Shown: one piece after another, positions 37,583 to 46,123 of the stretch
Layout of the letters: every line of letters begins with the position of its first letter
Numbering within the stretch: the stretch's first letter is position 1
Origin: Flavobacterium sp. ALJ2
Lineage (GTDB): Bacteria; Bacteroidota; Bacteroidia; Flavobacteriales; Flavobacteriaceae
Direction: 5' to 3'
Assembly (NCBI RefSeq): GCF_015594725.1
Contig: NZ_JADNRC010000001.1
Coordinates: 62,001 to 126,000, forward strand
Length of the DNA: 64,000 bases
Translations under genes and position numbers: made by a program
Notes under the pieces: model-generated
The model's database searches: none
What the model was told of the DNA's origin: nothing
The model's input: only the letters and a program-made list of their open reading frames with translations

Positions 37583-38953
37583 TTATTCAAGAGCTAAACG
37601 TTCCTGTTCTAATTTTTCGGACAACCGTTTTTCTATTATTGGTGTAATTAATGTTTTTCTAGGTTTTATTTTTACAAAAGGGAAGAGTTCTAAATCATGC
37701 TTCATTTTGTCTTCTTTGTTTGGGTACTTATTTGTCCCAAGCAATATTTCTTTTTTTGAATCAAATAATTCCTGTTCCTTATCTGCACTTTCTTGGATTT
37801 TTCTTTTGATGGTTCCTTCGTTTAATAGCTTTAGGAAGCCACCATCGGCTTCGATATCTTTAAAAAGGGTTAATGCTTTTTCGGCAAGTTGCTTCGTAAG
37901 ACTTTCGACATAATAACTTCCGTCGGCAGGATTATTGACTTTATCAAAATAACTTTCGTTTTTAAGAATCAATAGTTGATTGCGGGCAATTCGATCTCCA
38001 AATTCGTTGTCTTTGTGGTATAAAGCATCGTATGGTAAATTTGCAATAGCATCAGCACCACCAATTATTGCCGACATACATTCGGTTGTGGTACGTAGCA
38101 TATTTACATTGTAATCATACAAGGTTTTGTTTCGTTTTGTTGGAGAAACCAATAAATGACATTTGATATTTGAATTGTATTCGGTTGCAATCAAATTAAA
38201 GAGCAGTCGTAAAGCACGAAGTTTAGCTATTTCAAAAAAGTAATTTGTTCCTACTGCTATTTGTAACACTATAGTTCCGTTTATCGAAGGAATTCGGTTG
38301 AAATATTCGTTGGCATGTGCTACAGTATAAGCAAGTTGTTGAACCATATTGGCACCAGCATTTTGATATAAACCTGCATTAATGCTTATTAGTGATACAT
38401 TTGGAATTTCCTTTGAAAGGATCTCAAGTGTTTCGAAATTGTTTTTTTCTTTGGTAGTAAACGAAAACCAATTTCCATCTTTTGCCAATTGTCCAATTGG
38501 GTCAATAGCATAATAAAAAGCAGCTTTTTTCTGTTTCGATATTGTATTTAGTCTTTTTACGAAATCGATTGAAATAAAATTCAAATTAAAGTAAACTTTT
38601 CTATTTTCGAGAGCTAAATTTCGGAATAATTTTTCAATGTCAATAGTGTCATTCTCAATTGTAAAGCGTAAGCTTTCGGCTCCTCTTTTTAGTGAATCTA
38701 AAGCCCTTTCAACTGATTTTAAAACGTCATGAACAAAAATATTTTGGCATATTTTAAAATCAGTTGCTTTAGTTGTTACTTCAAGAGGATTTATATCTTC
38801 ATCATTATGATAAAATGGTTTTACCTGAATGTCTTCTGGAGAATTCCAAATTAAAGTTTCGTTATAATCGGCGCCATCCAATTCAAATTGGATTCGTTGT
38901 TTCCACTGTTTGGATGATACGGGACTAAAATTATCGAAAAGGGGAGTAGCCAT
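37583..38953 (-). CDS. mutA: methylmalonyl-CoA mutase small subunit
   Basis: Non-catalytic partner of the mutase heterodimer. It has 456 residues and the barrel fold of the large subunit, but the C-terminal cobalamin domain is missing, as expected. Visible pieces are PLFDNFSPVSSKQWKQRIQFEL, AFYYAIDPIGQLAKDGNW, NAGLYQNAGANMVQQLAYTV and [20 protein letters not shown], the last parallel to [16 protein letters not shown] in the large subunit. The subunits were probably born by duplication. It sits between the divIC-like gene (24-base gap) and mutB (43-base gap), so all are likely one transcript. Confidence 0.95.
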   Translation of the reverse strand: MATPLFDNFSPVSSKQWKQRIQFELDGADYNETLIWNSPEDIQVKPFYHNDEDINPLEVTTKATDFKICQNIFVHDVLKSVERALDSLKRGAESLRFTIENDTIDIEKLFRNLALENRKVYFNLNFISIDFVKRLNTISKQKKAAFYYAIDPIGQLAKDGNWFSFTTKEKNNFETLEILSKEIPNVSLISINAGLYQNAGANMVQQLAYTVAHANEYFNRIPSINGTIVLQIAVGTNYFFEIAKLRALRLLFNLIATEYNSNIKCHLLVSPTKRNKTLYDYNVNMLRTTTECMSAIIGGADAIANLPYDALYHKDNEFGDRIARNQLLILKNESYFDKVNNPADGSYYVESLTKQLAEKALTLFKDIEADGGFLKLLNEGTIKRKIQESADKEQELFDSKKEILLGTNKYPNKEDKMKHDLELFPFVKIKPRKTLITPIIEKRLSEKLEQERLALE

Positions 38954-38977
38954 TTTTATCTCTTTATAATTCTAAAT

Positions 38978-39301
38978 TTATTTTTTTTTAATAGTATCAC
39001 CTTCAAATTCGATGATGTATATATCTTCACTATCTTTTTTCATAAAATACTTTTCCCTAGCATATTTTTCAATCTGCTCTGGGTTTTTAAGTTCTTTTAT
39101 TTGTTCCTGATCTTTTTTTATTTCTTCCTGATAATAGGTTTTATTGTCTTGTAACTCATTTATTTGGTTATCGAGAAAACGATTGTCAAAATAGGAGTAA
39201 TTATCTAGAAAAACCATCCAGATTATAAAAAACAACAATACCCAAACATACTTGTTGCTTAGGAATTTAAACCAGGATTTGTCTTTATGCGGATTAGTCA
39301 T
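38978..39301 (-). CDS. FtsB/DivIC-like septum formation initiator
   Basis: Small bitopic membrane protein of the divisome, 107 residues. A short cytoplasmic end is followed by one membrane helix (about 14-31, VWVLLFFIIWMVFLD) and then a coiled coil (about 36-70, NQINELQDNKTYYQEEIKKD in part). The family ending EQIEKYAREKYFMKKDSEDIYII is typical of FtsB/DivIC, which binds FtsL and FtsQ. The association of this gene with udk and methylmalonyl-CoA mutase genes is recurrent in Flavobacteriia. It lies just behind the structured element at 39314-39380. Confidence 0.88.
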   Translation of the reverse strand: MTNPHKDKSWFKFLSNKYVWVLLFFIIWMVFLDNYSYFDNRFLDNQINELQDNKTYYQEEIKKDQEQIKELKNPEQIEKYAREKYFMKKDSEDIYIIEFEGDTIKKK

Positions 39302-39313
39302 TTTTTATTTTTT

Positions 39314-39380
39314 AGCCCCGGTAGAGCCGATATCCTTTGTGAGGTATGAACAAAGATAAAGGTGAAAACGGGATTAGCTC
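39314..39380. ncRNA. structured repeat element, possibly Flavo-1-like RNA
   Basis: The plus strand opens AGCCCCG (39314-39320), has an inner stem ATCCTTTGT (39332-39340) with ACAAAGAT (39350-39357), and closes CGGG-att-AGCT (39369-39379), which pairs with AGC-CCCG. I recognise this layout (AGCCCCG, ATCCTTT, AAAGGAT-like, GCGGGATTAGCTC) as a repeated intergenic element of flavobacterial genomes. It may be the family catalogued as the Flavo-1 RNA motif, but that identity is from memory and unverified. It lies between udk and the divIC-like gene, and its minus-strand copy ends 13 bases before the divIC start. The transcribed strand is unknown. Confidence 0.5.
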
Positions 39381-39412
39381 CTAATTATTAATGCAATAAA
39401 TTTACAATAAAA

Positions 39413-40021
39413 TTATAGAATACGTTGCGTAATTACTGCACGAACTACATCTATTGCTACAGTGTTGTATTTGTCATTTGGTATTATGATGTCTGCAAAA
39501 GCTTTTGTAGGTTCTATAAATTGCTCATGCATAGGTTTTAACGTGTTTTGGTAGCGTGTTAAAACCTCATCTAAATCACGACCACGTTCTGCGATATCAC
39601 GCTTTAAGCGTCTAATAAGTCTTTCGTCTGAATCGGCATGCACATATACTTTAATGTCAAAAAGTGCTCTAAGTTCTGGGTTTGTTAGGATTAAAATACC
39701 TTCAACAATCATTACTTTTCTTGGGTGAGTGCTAATTGTGTCGTCGGTTCTATTGTGAGTGATAAATGAATAAACAGGTTGATCGATTGTTTTTCCTTCT
39801 TTAAGGTCATTTAAATGACTAACTAATAAATCGAAATCTATCGCACGTGGATGATCAAAATTAATCAGGGCTCTTTCATCAAAAGATAGATTTTTATTTT
39901 CCTTATAATAGGAATCCTGAGAGATTACGCCCACTTCGGTATGGGGTAATTCATTCATGATTTGATGTACTACGGTTGTTTTTCCGCTTCCTGTTCCGCC
40001 TGCAATTCCAATGATGAGCAT
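39413..40021 (-). CDS. udk: uridine kinase
   Basis: Salvage enzyme that phosphorylates uridine and cytidine to UMP and CMP with ATP or GTP. Length is 202 residues. The P-loop is GGTGSGKTT (8-16). SQDSYYKENKNLSFDERALINFDHPRAIDF (quoted as SQDSYY and NFDHPRAIDF) gives the nucleoside-binding segment. IVEGILIL and RLIRRLKRDIAERGRDL are the family core and lid. It is the first gene of the udk, divIC-like, mutA, mutB series on the minus strand, with a -7 box at 40048-40055. Confidence 0.95.
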   Translation of the reverse strand: MLIIGIAGGTGSGKTTVVHQIMNELPHTEVGVISQDSYYKENKNLSFDERALINFDHPRAIDFDLLVSHLNDLKEGKTIDQPVYSFITHNRTDDTISTHPRKVMIVEGILILTNPELRALFDIKVYVHADSDERLIRRLKRDIAERGRDLDEVLTRYQNTLKPMHEQFIEPTKAFADIIIPNDKYNTVAIDVVRAVITQRIL

Positions 40022-40047
40022 AAAAATGTTGTTATAATTTGAAGCGG

Positions 40048-40055
40048 CAAAAATA
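40048..40055 (-). promoter_or_regulatory. -7 box of udk operon promoter
   Basis: The minus strand reads TATTTTTG, matching TAnnTTTG, 26 bases before the udk start. Confidence 0.45.
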
Positions 40056-40140
40056 AGAATTAATACGGATTTGTCATTAGATTAAATACTTAAAATTAGG
40101 TGTAGTCTTTATGTTACTTTTTGAGTTTTTTAAGTAAAAG

Positions 40141-40174
40141 AAAAGGTCTCAATTACGATGTAACGGAGACCTTT
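40141..40174 (-). terminator. terminator of SDR gene
   Basis: AAAAGGTCTC and GAGACCTTTT form a perfect 10-bp stem with a 14-base loop. It lies about 50 bases past the SDR stop and before the udk promoter. Its symmetric A/T flanks allow use from both sides. Confidence 0.8.
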
Positions 40175-40221
40175 TGTGCAATCAGTGATTTGTTTAAATA
40201 CCTGACTTTAGTAAGCACTTA

Positions 40222-41103
40222 TTATTTGTTTTTCTTTGCTTTTATCATCATTTCCAGCTGATCCCAAAGTTCTTCAGGAATTGCTTCTAATAAATTAAAT
40301 TGCCCAGCTCCTTTTAACCATTCTCCGCCATCGATAACGATTACTTCTCCATTTACATAGGCTGAGAAATCAGAAACTAAATAAGCAGCTAAATTGGCTA
40401 ATTCTTGATGGTCTCCCACGCGTTTTAAAGGTACTTTTTTCGCCATGTCAAATTTCTCTGCAAGATCTCCAGGAAGTAACCTATCCCAAGCTCCTTTAGT
40501 TGGGAATGGACCTGGAGCAATAGCATTAGTACGGATTCCGTATTTTGCCCATTCTACAGCAAGACTTCTTGTCATGGCTAGTACTCCTGCTTTTGCAGTA
40601 GCACTTGGTACAACATATGCAGATCCTGTCCAAGCATATGTAGTTACAATATTTAATACTGTAGCTGATGTTTGCTTGGTGTCTATCCAGTGTTTTCCAA
40701 AAGCAAGCGTACAGTTTTTAGAACCTTTTAAAACAATGTCGATAACAGTGTCAAAAGCATTAGCAGATAGTCTTTCTGTTGGTGAAATAAAATTTCCAGC
40801 AGCATTATTTAGTAAAACATCTACTTTGCCAAAAGCTTTTAAAACTTCTTGCAGCATGTTTTCTACCTCTTCATAATGACGAACATCACATTGCAGTGGC
40901 AAGCAAGTTCCGCCAGTTTCAGTTTCAAGTTCTGTCGCAGTATTTTTTAGTTTTTCTAAATCTCTTGATGTAATGGCAACTTTTGCACCTAGCTCAAGGA
41001 AGTATTTGGTCATCGCTTTTCCGAGGCCACTTCCTCCGCCAGTTACCACTATTACTTTGCCTTGTAAAGCATCGTCTCTTAACATTTTATCTGTATAGCT
41101 CAT
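40222..41103 (-). CDS. SDR oxidoreductase, 2,4-dienoyl-CoA reductase-like
   Basis: Short-chain dehydrogenase of 293 residues, probably NADPH-dependent and acting on unsaturated acyl-CoA. The cofactor motif is TGGGSGLG (about 21-28), followed by NNAAGNF. At the usual YxxxK position the sequence reads PSATAKAG: the lysine is kept but the tyrosine is replaced by serine. Together with APGPFPTKGAWDRLLPG and the late NGEVIVIDGGEWL this matches peroxisomal-type 2,4-dienoyl-CoA reductases, which lack the classic tyrosine. Such enzymes serve beta-oxidation of polyunsaturated fatty acids. It is a lone gene, ending in its own terminator. Confidence 0.85.
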   Translation of the reverse strand: MSYTDKMLRDDALQGKVIVVTGGGSGLGKAMTKYFLELGAKVAITSRDLEKLKNTATELETETGGTCLPLQCDVRHYEEVENMLQEVLKAFGKVDVLLNNAAGNFISPTERLSANAFDTVIDIVLKGSKNCTLAFGKHWIDTKQTSATVLNIVTTYAWTGSAYVVPSATAKAGVLAMTRSLAVEWAKYGIRTNAIAPGPFPTKGAWDRLLPGDLAEKFDMAKKVPLKRVGDHQELANLAAYLVSDFSAYVNGEVIVIDGGEWLKGAGQFNLLEAIPEELWDQLEMMIKAKKNK

Positions 41104-41180
41104 GTTTTCTTAAATTTAAAAGGTAAATATAGGGTTTTAATAGTATGCATGCATAATATATGTGTTAATTTTATCTTCTG

Positions 41181-42308
41181 CTAAATGCTACATAATCTTT
41201 TGGCAGCAGCTTCTAGTGTAGCATTGTCTTTGGCGAAACAAAAACGGATTAGTTTTAAATCTTTTCTGTTGGCATAGAAAGTTGAAATAGGAATTGCGGC
41301 AACTCCATATTCGGTTATTAGTCTTTTGCAGAAAGTAACATCATCTTCGTCAGAAATTGATTTATAGGATGCAACCTGAAAATAGGTTCCTTCGCATGGT
41401 TTTAATTCAAATCGGCTTTTTTCTAGTAATTTTTTAAAGTAATCTCGTTTTTCTTGATAGAACTTACCGAGTTTGGTTACATCTACAATATCCAAGTATT
41501 CGCTAATGGCAATTTGGGAGATGCTATTTACACTAAAAACCAAAAATTGATGGACTTTTTTAATTTCAATCATTAAATGTTCTGGCGCTACAACATACCC
41601 AATTTTCCATCCTGTAATATGGAATGATTTTCCAAAAGAGGAAATCATGATACAACGGTTTAAAAGTTGTTGACGGGTGTGTGCAGAGATGTGTTTTTCT
41701 TCAAAAATGATGTATTCATAAACTTCATCTGATAATACTAATAGGTCAGGATATTTTTTAAGAATCTTTTCTAATTTTATAAAATCTACTTCCGTTAAAA
41801 TTTTCCCTGTCGGGTTATGCGGATTATTGATGATTATCATGCGGGTATTTATAGAGCAAGCCTTTTCTATGGTTTCCCAATTTGGAGTGTAATCATCGTT
41901 TAACGGAACCCGAACAGCATGTGCATTGCATAATAAAACAGGTGCTTCGTAGCAATCGTAACTCGGATCGAGGATAATTACTTCATCGTTTGCTTTAATT
42001 AATGCTTGTATGGTGGTAAAAATACCTTGAGTTGCTCCAGCAGTTACAAGGATTTCGGTTTCTGGTACAATTACTCGCTTATAAGAATCTAAAACTAGTT
42101 TGGCTATTTTGGTTAATAATGGCTGGTAACCTGCCATTGGAGTATATTGGTGTACGTTTTCGGTTGCAAGTCGTGCTACAATGCTAGTTAATCGTTCGTC
42201 AACAGGGAAATTAGGGAATCCTTGCGATAGATTAATTGCATTGTGTTCGTTTGCCATTTTAGACATAATCGTAAAAATACTCGTGCCAATGTGGGGAAGT
42301 TTGCTCAT
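41181..42308 (-). CDS. PLP-dependent aminotransferase (methionine/KAT type)
   Basis: Class I/II aminotransferase of 375 residues, closest in appearance to YbdL/kynurenine aminotransferase-type methionine aminotransferases. NLSQGFPNFPVDERL is the N-terminal substrate motif. PLP contacts include NNPHNPTG, SDEVYEYI and the Schiff-base lysine in SSFGKSFHITGWKIGYV. The C-terminal arginine region (LIRFCFAKD) binds the substrate carboxylate. It likely transaminates methionine or aromatic amino acids with a 2-oxo acid. Neighbours do not narrow this further. Confidence 0.9.
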   Translation of the reverse strand: MSKLPHIGTSIFTIMSKMANEHNAINLSQGFPNFPVDERLTSIVARLATENVHQYTPMAGYQPLLTKIAKLVLDSYKRVIVPETEILVTAGATQGIFTTIQALIKANDEVIILDPSYDCYEAPVLLCNAHAVRVPLNDDYTPNWETIEKACSINTRMIIINNPHNPTGKILTEVDFIKLEKILKKYPDLLVLSDEVYEYIIFEEKHISAHTRQQLLNRCIMISSFGKSFHITGWKIGYVVAPEHLMIEIKKVHQFLVFSVNSISQIAISEYLDIVDVTKLGKFYQEKRDYFKKLLEKSRFELKPCEGTYFQVASYKSISDEDDVTFCKRLITEYGVAAIPISTFYANRKDLKLIRFCFAKDNATLEAAAKRLCSI

Positions 42309-42407
42309 AAAAATCTATAATTACTTTTATAAAGATAGCTTTTTTATGATAATTTTAATTTCTTTTTCTGAAACGAATATTTTTCAAAAAAGAGATTCTA
42401 TAGCTTA

Positions 42408-42843
42408 TTAGTAGATAGTTATAGGAAGAGAATAAAGTACTCTAACTTGTTTGTTGTTTTGTATTCCAGGTGTCCATTTAGGAGATGTTTTTAAAATGCG
42501 AATAGCTTCAGCACCAGTTCCATAACCAATATCTCTTAAAACTTTGATAGCACTTAATGAACCATCTTTTTTCTATTATAAACGTCATATATACTTTGCC
42601 CTTTAGATTATCTGTTGGGTTTTTATAATTTTGTTTTATAAAACTGTCCAAACCGATCAATCCTCCGGGAAATTCAGGCTTAACTTCTATGCCAGCGGTA
42701 TTATAGATATAATCCGGACCTTTTACCTCTTGACTTTTAAGTAATTCATTTGAGGGTATTTCAGTTTTAGAATCTTCTTTAATAGTCTGAGAAGTTATAT
42801 TTTGTACTGAATAAATTAAAATCAGGATTAAAAACTTCTTCAT
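42408..42843 (-). pseudogene. frameshifted TonB C-terminal-domain protein
   Basis: Signal peptide (MKKFLILILIYSVQNITSQ) followed by EVKPEFPGGLIGLDSFIKQNY and KGKVYMTFIIEK, the start of a TonB_C domain as found in the energy-transducer TonB family. A run of six A (plus strand T 42567-42572) shifts the frame. With five A it continues DGSLSAIKVLRDIGYGTGAE, AIRILKTSPKWTPGIQNNKQ and VRVLYSLPITIY to a stop at 42408, completing the domain with the diagnostic SPKWTPG. As written, the product would end at 42508 with an unrelated tail. The protein has no membrane anchor besides the signal, so it would be exported. Either a recent lesion, a base-calling error, or slippage at A6. Confidence 0.75.
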
Positions 42844-42865
42844 AGAAGATGGTTCTAAAGTTTGA

Positions 42866-43588
42866 TTACATTTTATGGATAATGAATATCGTAGGTCGAT
42901 TGTGTAAATCTACTTTTATTTTTTTCCAATCAGCTATTCGCATTGTTTTAATAAACTCAGTTGGTAAAGTAATGTCTGTAGCGATACAAAGATGCGTCGC
43001 AGGATTTAAAATTTGCAGAATATCTTCGACTAATTTATTATTTCTGTATGGAGTCTCAATAAAAAGCTGAGATTGATTTTTATCCTGAGATAATTTTTCA
43101 AAATACTTTAATGCTGATTTTTTTTCGTCTTTATCAATAGGTAAGTAGCCATTGAAGGTAAAGCTTTGGCCATTCATTCCAGATGCCATCATGGCTAATA
43201 AAATAGAAGAGGGTCCGACAAGTGGTACTACCTGAATTCCTTTTTCATGTGCTAGTTTTACAATTACAGCACCAGGATCAGCAACGCCTGGACAGCCTGC
43301 TTCACTCATTAATCCCATATTTTTGCCTTCTAATAAAGGTTTTATGAAATCTAAATGTTCGCTGTTTTCAGTGCGCTTATTTAGAGTGAAAAGGATAAGT
43401 TCAGATTGTTTTTTTTCAGGAGAAACTGCTTTTATTGATTTTCGGGCTGTTTTCTCGTTTTCTACAATATAATGGTCTATAAAATCAATGCTTCTCTTTA
43501 TTGTTTGTGGTAAAACATCCATAGGGTCACTTTCGCCTAAGGTTGTCGGAATCAAATAAAGTTTTCCTAATAAAGAAGTTGATTTCAT
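42866..43588 (-). CDS. SAM-dependent methyltransferase, RsmI-like
   Basis: Tetrapyrrole-methylase-fold enzyme of 240 residues resembling RsmI, which 2'-O-methylates C1402 of 16S rRNA. Visible features are LYLIPTTLGE at the N-terminus, GLMSEAGCPGVADPGAVIV, the SAM-binding VVPLVGPSSILLAMMASGMN, FIETPYRNNKLVEDIL, and HLCIATDITLPTEF. RsmI proteins usually open with GTLYVVATPIGN. This is a variant subgroup seen in Bacteroidota, so the rRNA target is less certain. It follows the phosphatase gene (35-base gap) on the same strand and may share its transcript. Confidence 0.85.
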   Translation of the reverse strand: MKSTSLLGKLYLIPTTLGESDPMDVLPQTIKRSIDFIDHYIVENEKTARKSIKAVSPEKKQSELILFTLNKRTENSEHLDFIKPLLEGKNMGLMSEAGCPGVADPGAVIVKLAHEKGIQVVPLVGPSSILLAMMASGMNGQSFTFNGYLPIDKDEKKSALKYFEKLSQDKNQSQLFIETPYRNNKLVEDILQILNPATHLCIATDITLPTEFIKTMRIADWKKIKVDLHNRPTIFIIHKM

Positions 43589-43623
43589 ATGTTTGATTTT
43601 TAATTTATAAAGACGAGGTTTGG

Positions 43624-44091
43624 TTATTGATGTTTAGCTATTAGTTTTTCAGCAATCACTTCGGCAACTTCGTTTAGCATTTCGTATACGGAGCTGAAGC
43701 CATTTGGTAAGCCGTAATAGGGATCAGGAACATCAACATTCTCGGAAGGAAATAACTCGTTCAGAATAAGTTGCACTTTATCCTTTTGCTCTTGTTTTTT
43801 TGTCAATGCAATAACGTCATCATAATTGGAACTGTCCATGACGTAGATATAGTCGAAAGTATCAAAATCGGAAGTTTTGAATTGTCTTCCTTTTTGGTTG
43901 GAAATATTTAGGCCGTTTTTTTTTGCTACTGCAATAGCGCGTTCGTCCGGATTACGGCCAACATACCAGGAGCCCGTTCCTGCCGAATCAACTAAAAAAA
44001 CATCTTCAGGTAATTTCGAGGCTAATATGCCTTGAGCTAACGGTGATCTGCAAATATTACCCAAGCAGACCATTAAAATTTTTACAGGCAT
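43624..44091 (-). CDS. low-molecular-weight protein tyrosine phosphatase
   Basis: Cytoplasmic phosphatase of 155 residues. The P-loop CLGNICRS gives nucleophile C9 and R15. The general acid is the aspartate of DPYYGLP near residue 125. DSAGTGSWYVGRNPDERAI lies between. Such enzymes dephosphorylate tyrosine kinases or small phosphate esters. It starts 8 bases after the dnaA stop on the same strand, so it is probably cotranscribed with dnaA. This pairing is common in Flavobacteriia. It is not an exopolysaccharide locus, so a Wzb role is unlikely. Confidence 0.93.
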   Translation of the reverse strand: MPVKILMVCLGNICRSPLAQGILASKLPEDVFLVDSAGTGSWYVGRNPDERAIAVAKKNGLNISNQKGRQFKTSDFDTFDYIYVMDSSNYDDVIALTKKQEQKDKVQLILNELFPSENVDVPDPYYGLPNGFSSVYEMLNEVAEVIAEKLIAKHQ

Positions 44092-44098
44092 GCTGCGT

Positions 44099-45526
44099 TT
44101 ATAGCGTTAATTTTTTATTGATGTCTTCTACAAATTTTTTGAACTGTTTGTCAGTAGAGACTAAGTTGTCAACTGTTTTACAAGCATGTAATACGGTTGC
44201 GTGATCACGGTCACCAATTTGTGAGCCGATGTTTGCTAAAGATGCTTTAGTGAATTTTTTCGCAAAAAACATAGCTAATTGTCTTGCTTGAACAACGTGC
44301 CTCTTTCTGGTTTTAGATTGAAGTGTTTCAATGTCTAGCTGGAAATAATCAGATACAATTTTTTGAATATAATCAATAGAAATTTCTCTTTTTACATTTT
44401 TAACGAATTTTTCGACTACACTTTTAGCTAATTCAAGTGTTACTTCTTTTTTATTGAAAGAAGATTGTGCAATCAATGATATAATTGCTCCTTCTAGTTC
44501 ACGTACATTTGATTTAATGTTGCGTGCTACATATTCAATAATATCCTCTGGAATTTCAACTCCATCGCGATATAGAATGTTTTTTAAGATAGAAATTCTT
44601 GTTTCATAATCTGGCTGATGTAACTCGGCAGATAATCCCCATTTAAAACGTGACAATAAACGTTGTTCGATGTCTTGCATGTCTACAGGAGCCTTGTCAG
44701 AAGTCAAGATTACTTGTTTTCCATTTTGATGTAAATAATTAAAAATATGGAAGAAAACGTCCTGAGTACCTGATTTTCCAGATAAAAACTGAACGTCGTC
44801 AATAATTAAAACATCGATTAACTGGTAAAAGTGAATGAAATCGTTGCGATTATTCTTCTTTACGGAGTCGATATATTGTTGTGTGAAAATTTCGGCAGAA
44901 ATGTATAAAACCGTTTTTTCTGGGTATTTATCTTTTACTTCAACTCCAATTGCGTGAGCTAAGTGCGTTTTTCCTAAACCAACGCCTCCAAAAATCAATA
45001 AAGGATTAAATGAAGTTCCCCCAGGTTTGTTGGCAACAGCCATACCTGCAGAACGAGCTAAACGATTTGAGTCTCCTTCAAGGAAATTGTCAAAACTATA
45101 ATTAGCGTTTAATTGGGACTCGATTTTTAAATTACGTATTCCTGGAATTACAAAAGGATTTTTTAATTCTGGATTTAAGTTTTTAAATGGAGCATCAACA
45201 TCTTGTGGTTTCATTGGCCCTCTATTGGCACTTGGTAATTGTTCCGTAAACGGTTGTTTATTACCATAAGTGTTTTCCATTTTAATTTTATAGAGTAACT
45301 TTGCATTTTTTCCCAGTTCTTTGGTAAGAGCTACTTTAAGTAATTTAACGTAGTGCTCTTCCAACCATTCGTAGAAAAATTTACTTGGGACTTGAATATA
45401 TAATGCGTTGTCGGTTAGCTCAACTGATTTGATTGGCTCAAACCAAGTTTTGTACGCCTGATCTTGAATGTTGTCTTTTATGAAAGACAAACAGTTTTCC
45501 CATACCGATTGTGCAGTTTTAGTCAT
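44099..45526 (-). CDS. dnaA: chromosomal replication initiator DnaA
   Basis: AAA+ protein that opens oriC. It is 475 residues long. Domain I (1-90) begins KTAQSVWENCLSFIKDNIQD, and domain II is a variable linker. Domain III has Walker A GGVGLGKTHLAHAIG and Walker B DVLIIDDVQFL. Domain IV is the DNA-binding helix-turn-helix, with the DnaA signature IGDRDHATVLHACKTV. No cluster of DnaA boxes surrounds the gene. One near-consensus box lies at 45612-45620, which could serve autoregulation. The origin is therefore probably elsewhere. Cotranscribed with the phosphatase downstream. Confidence 0.98.
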   Translation of the reverse strand: MTKTAQSVWENCLSFIKDNIQDQAYKTWFEPIKSVELTDNALYIQVPSKFFYEWLEEHYVKLLKVALTKELGKNAKLLYKIKMENTYGNKQPFTEQLPSANRGPMKPQDVDAPFKNLNPELKNPFVIPGIRNLKIESQLNANYSFDNFLEGDSNRLARSAGMAVANKPGGTSFNPLLIFGGVGLGKTHLAHAIGVEVKDKYPEKTVLYISAEIFTQQYIDSVKKNNRNDFIHFYQLIDVLIIDDVQFLSGKSGTQDVFFHIFNYLHQNGKQVILTSDKAPVDMQDIEQRLLSRFKWGLSAELHQPDYETRISILKNILYRDGVEIPEDIIEYVARNIKSNVRELEGAIISLIAQSSFNKKEVTLELAKSVVEKFVKNVKREISIDYIQKIVSDYFQLDIETLQSKTRKRHVVQARQLAMFFAKKFTKASLANIGSQIGDRDHATVLHACKTVDNLVSTDKQFKKFVEDINKKLTL

Positions 45527-45611
45527 AGATTCAATTAAATTTATGTGTATTGATAATATTTGTCTTATAAAAACGAGGTTAGATATTTGTCATTTTTCAA
45601 GATAACAAATA

Positions 45612-45620
45612 TGTGAACAA
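45612..45620 (-). promoter_or_regulatory. near-consensus DnaA box upstream of dnaA
   Basis: The minus strand reads TTGTTCACA, one mismatch to TTATNCACA, 86 bases before dnaA. A single box fits autoregulation better than an origin. Confidence 0.3.
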
Positions 45621-45712
45621 ATTTCGTTAAAAAAAAATATTTCGGATGGTAATTTTATAAAATATTGTTGTAAGGCGGGTTCTAAAAAGTAATTTTTTTT
45701 AATAAATAAATA

Positions 45713-46123
45713 ATGAAAAATCATCAAACTCAAGTGCGTGTTCGTTACTCAGAAACGGATCAAATGGGAGTCGTTTATCATGGGAATTATATTCCTTATT
45801 TTGAAATTGGTCGCGTCGAATGGCTTAGAAACAAAGGGGTTTCGTATAAAAGCATGGAAGAAAGTGGGATTGCTTTGCCAATCGTTTCTATGAATATTAA
45901 TTATAAAAAATCAGCACGCTATGATGAATTATTAACAGTGCATACAACATTTAAAAGTCAGACCTCTGTCAAGATAGAATTTGATTGCGCAATCTATAAC
46001 GAATTAAATGAGTTATTAACAACTGCTGTCTTTATTTTGGTATTTGTATCTCTAAAAACAGGTCGCCCAACGGCTCCTCCAAGTTATATTTTGGAGCTTC
46101 TTAAAAACATTGATAATTGCTAA
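45713..46123 (+). CDS. YbgC-type acyl-CoA thioesterase
   Basis: Hot-dog-fold thioesterase of 136 residues that hydrolyses acyl-CoA. The family motif YSETDQMGVVYHGNYIPYFE contains the catalytic aspartate (residue 17 in SETDQMG). VEWLRNKGVSYKSMEESGI follows, and FVSLKTGRPTAPP is the C-terminal strand. It is divergent from dnaA and convergent with the YigZ gene, whose stop lies only 25 bases away. The hairpin at 46117-46154 covers both stop codons. Confidence 0.9.
   Translation: MKNHQTQVRVRYSETDQMGVVYHGNYIPYFEIGRVEWLRNKGVSYKSMEESGIALPIVSMNINYKKSARYDELLTVHTTFKSQTSVKIEFDCAIYNELNELLTTAVFILVFVSLKTGRPTAPPSYILELLKNIDNC

Noticed and set aside
37539..37913. 124-codon plus-strand frame over the mutA 3' end
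   Set aside because: It overlaps the mutA coding sequence in reverse, and its product shows no family pattern.
40445..40876. 143-codon plus-strand frame inside the SDR gene
   Set aside because: Antisense shadow of a well-conserved Rossmann domain.
45527..45712. Replication origin next to dnaA
   Set aside because: Only one near-consensus DnaA box is visible, with no clustered boxes or AT-rich unwinding repeats that stand out from the background.
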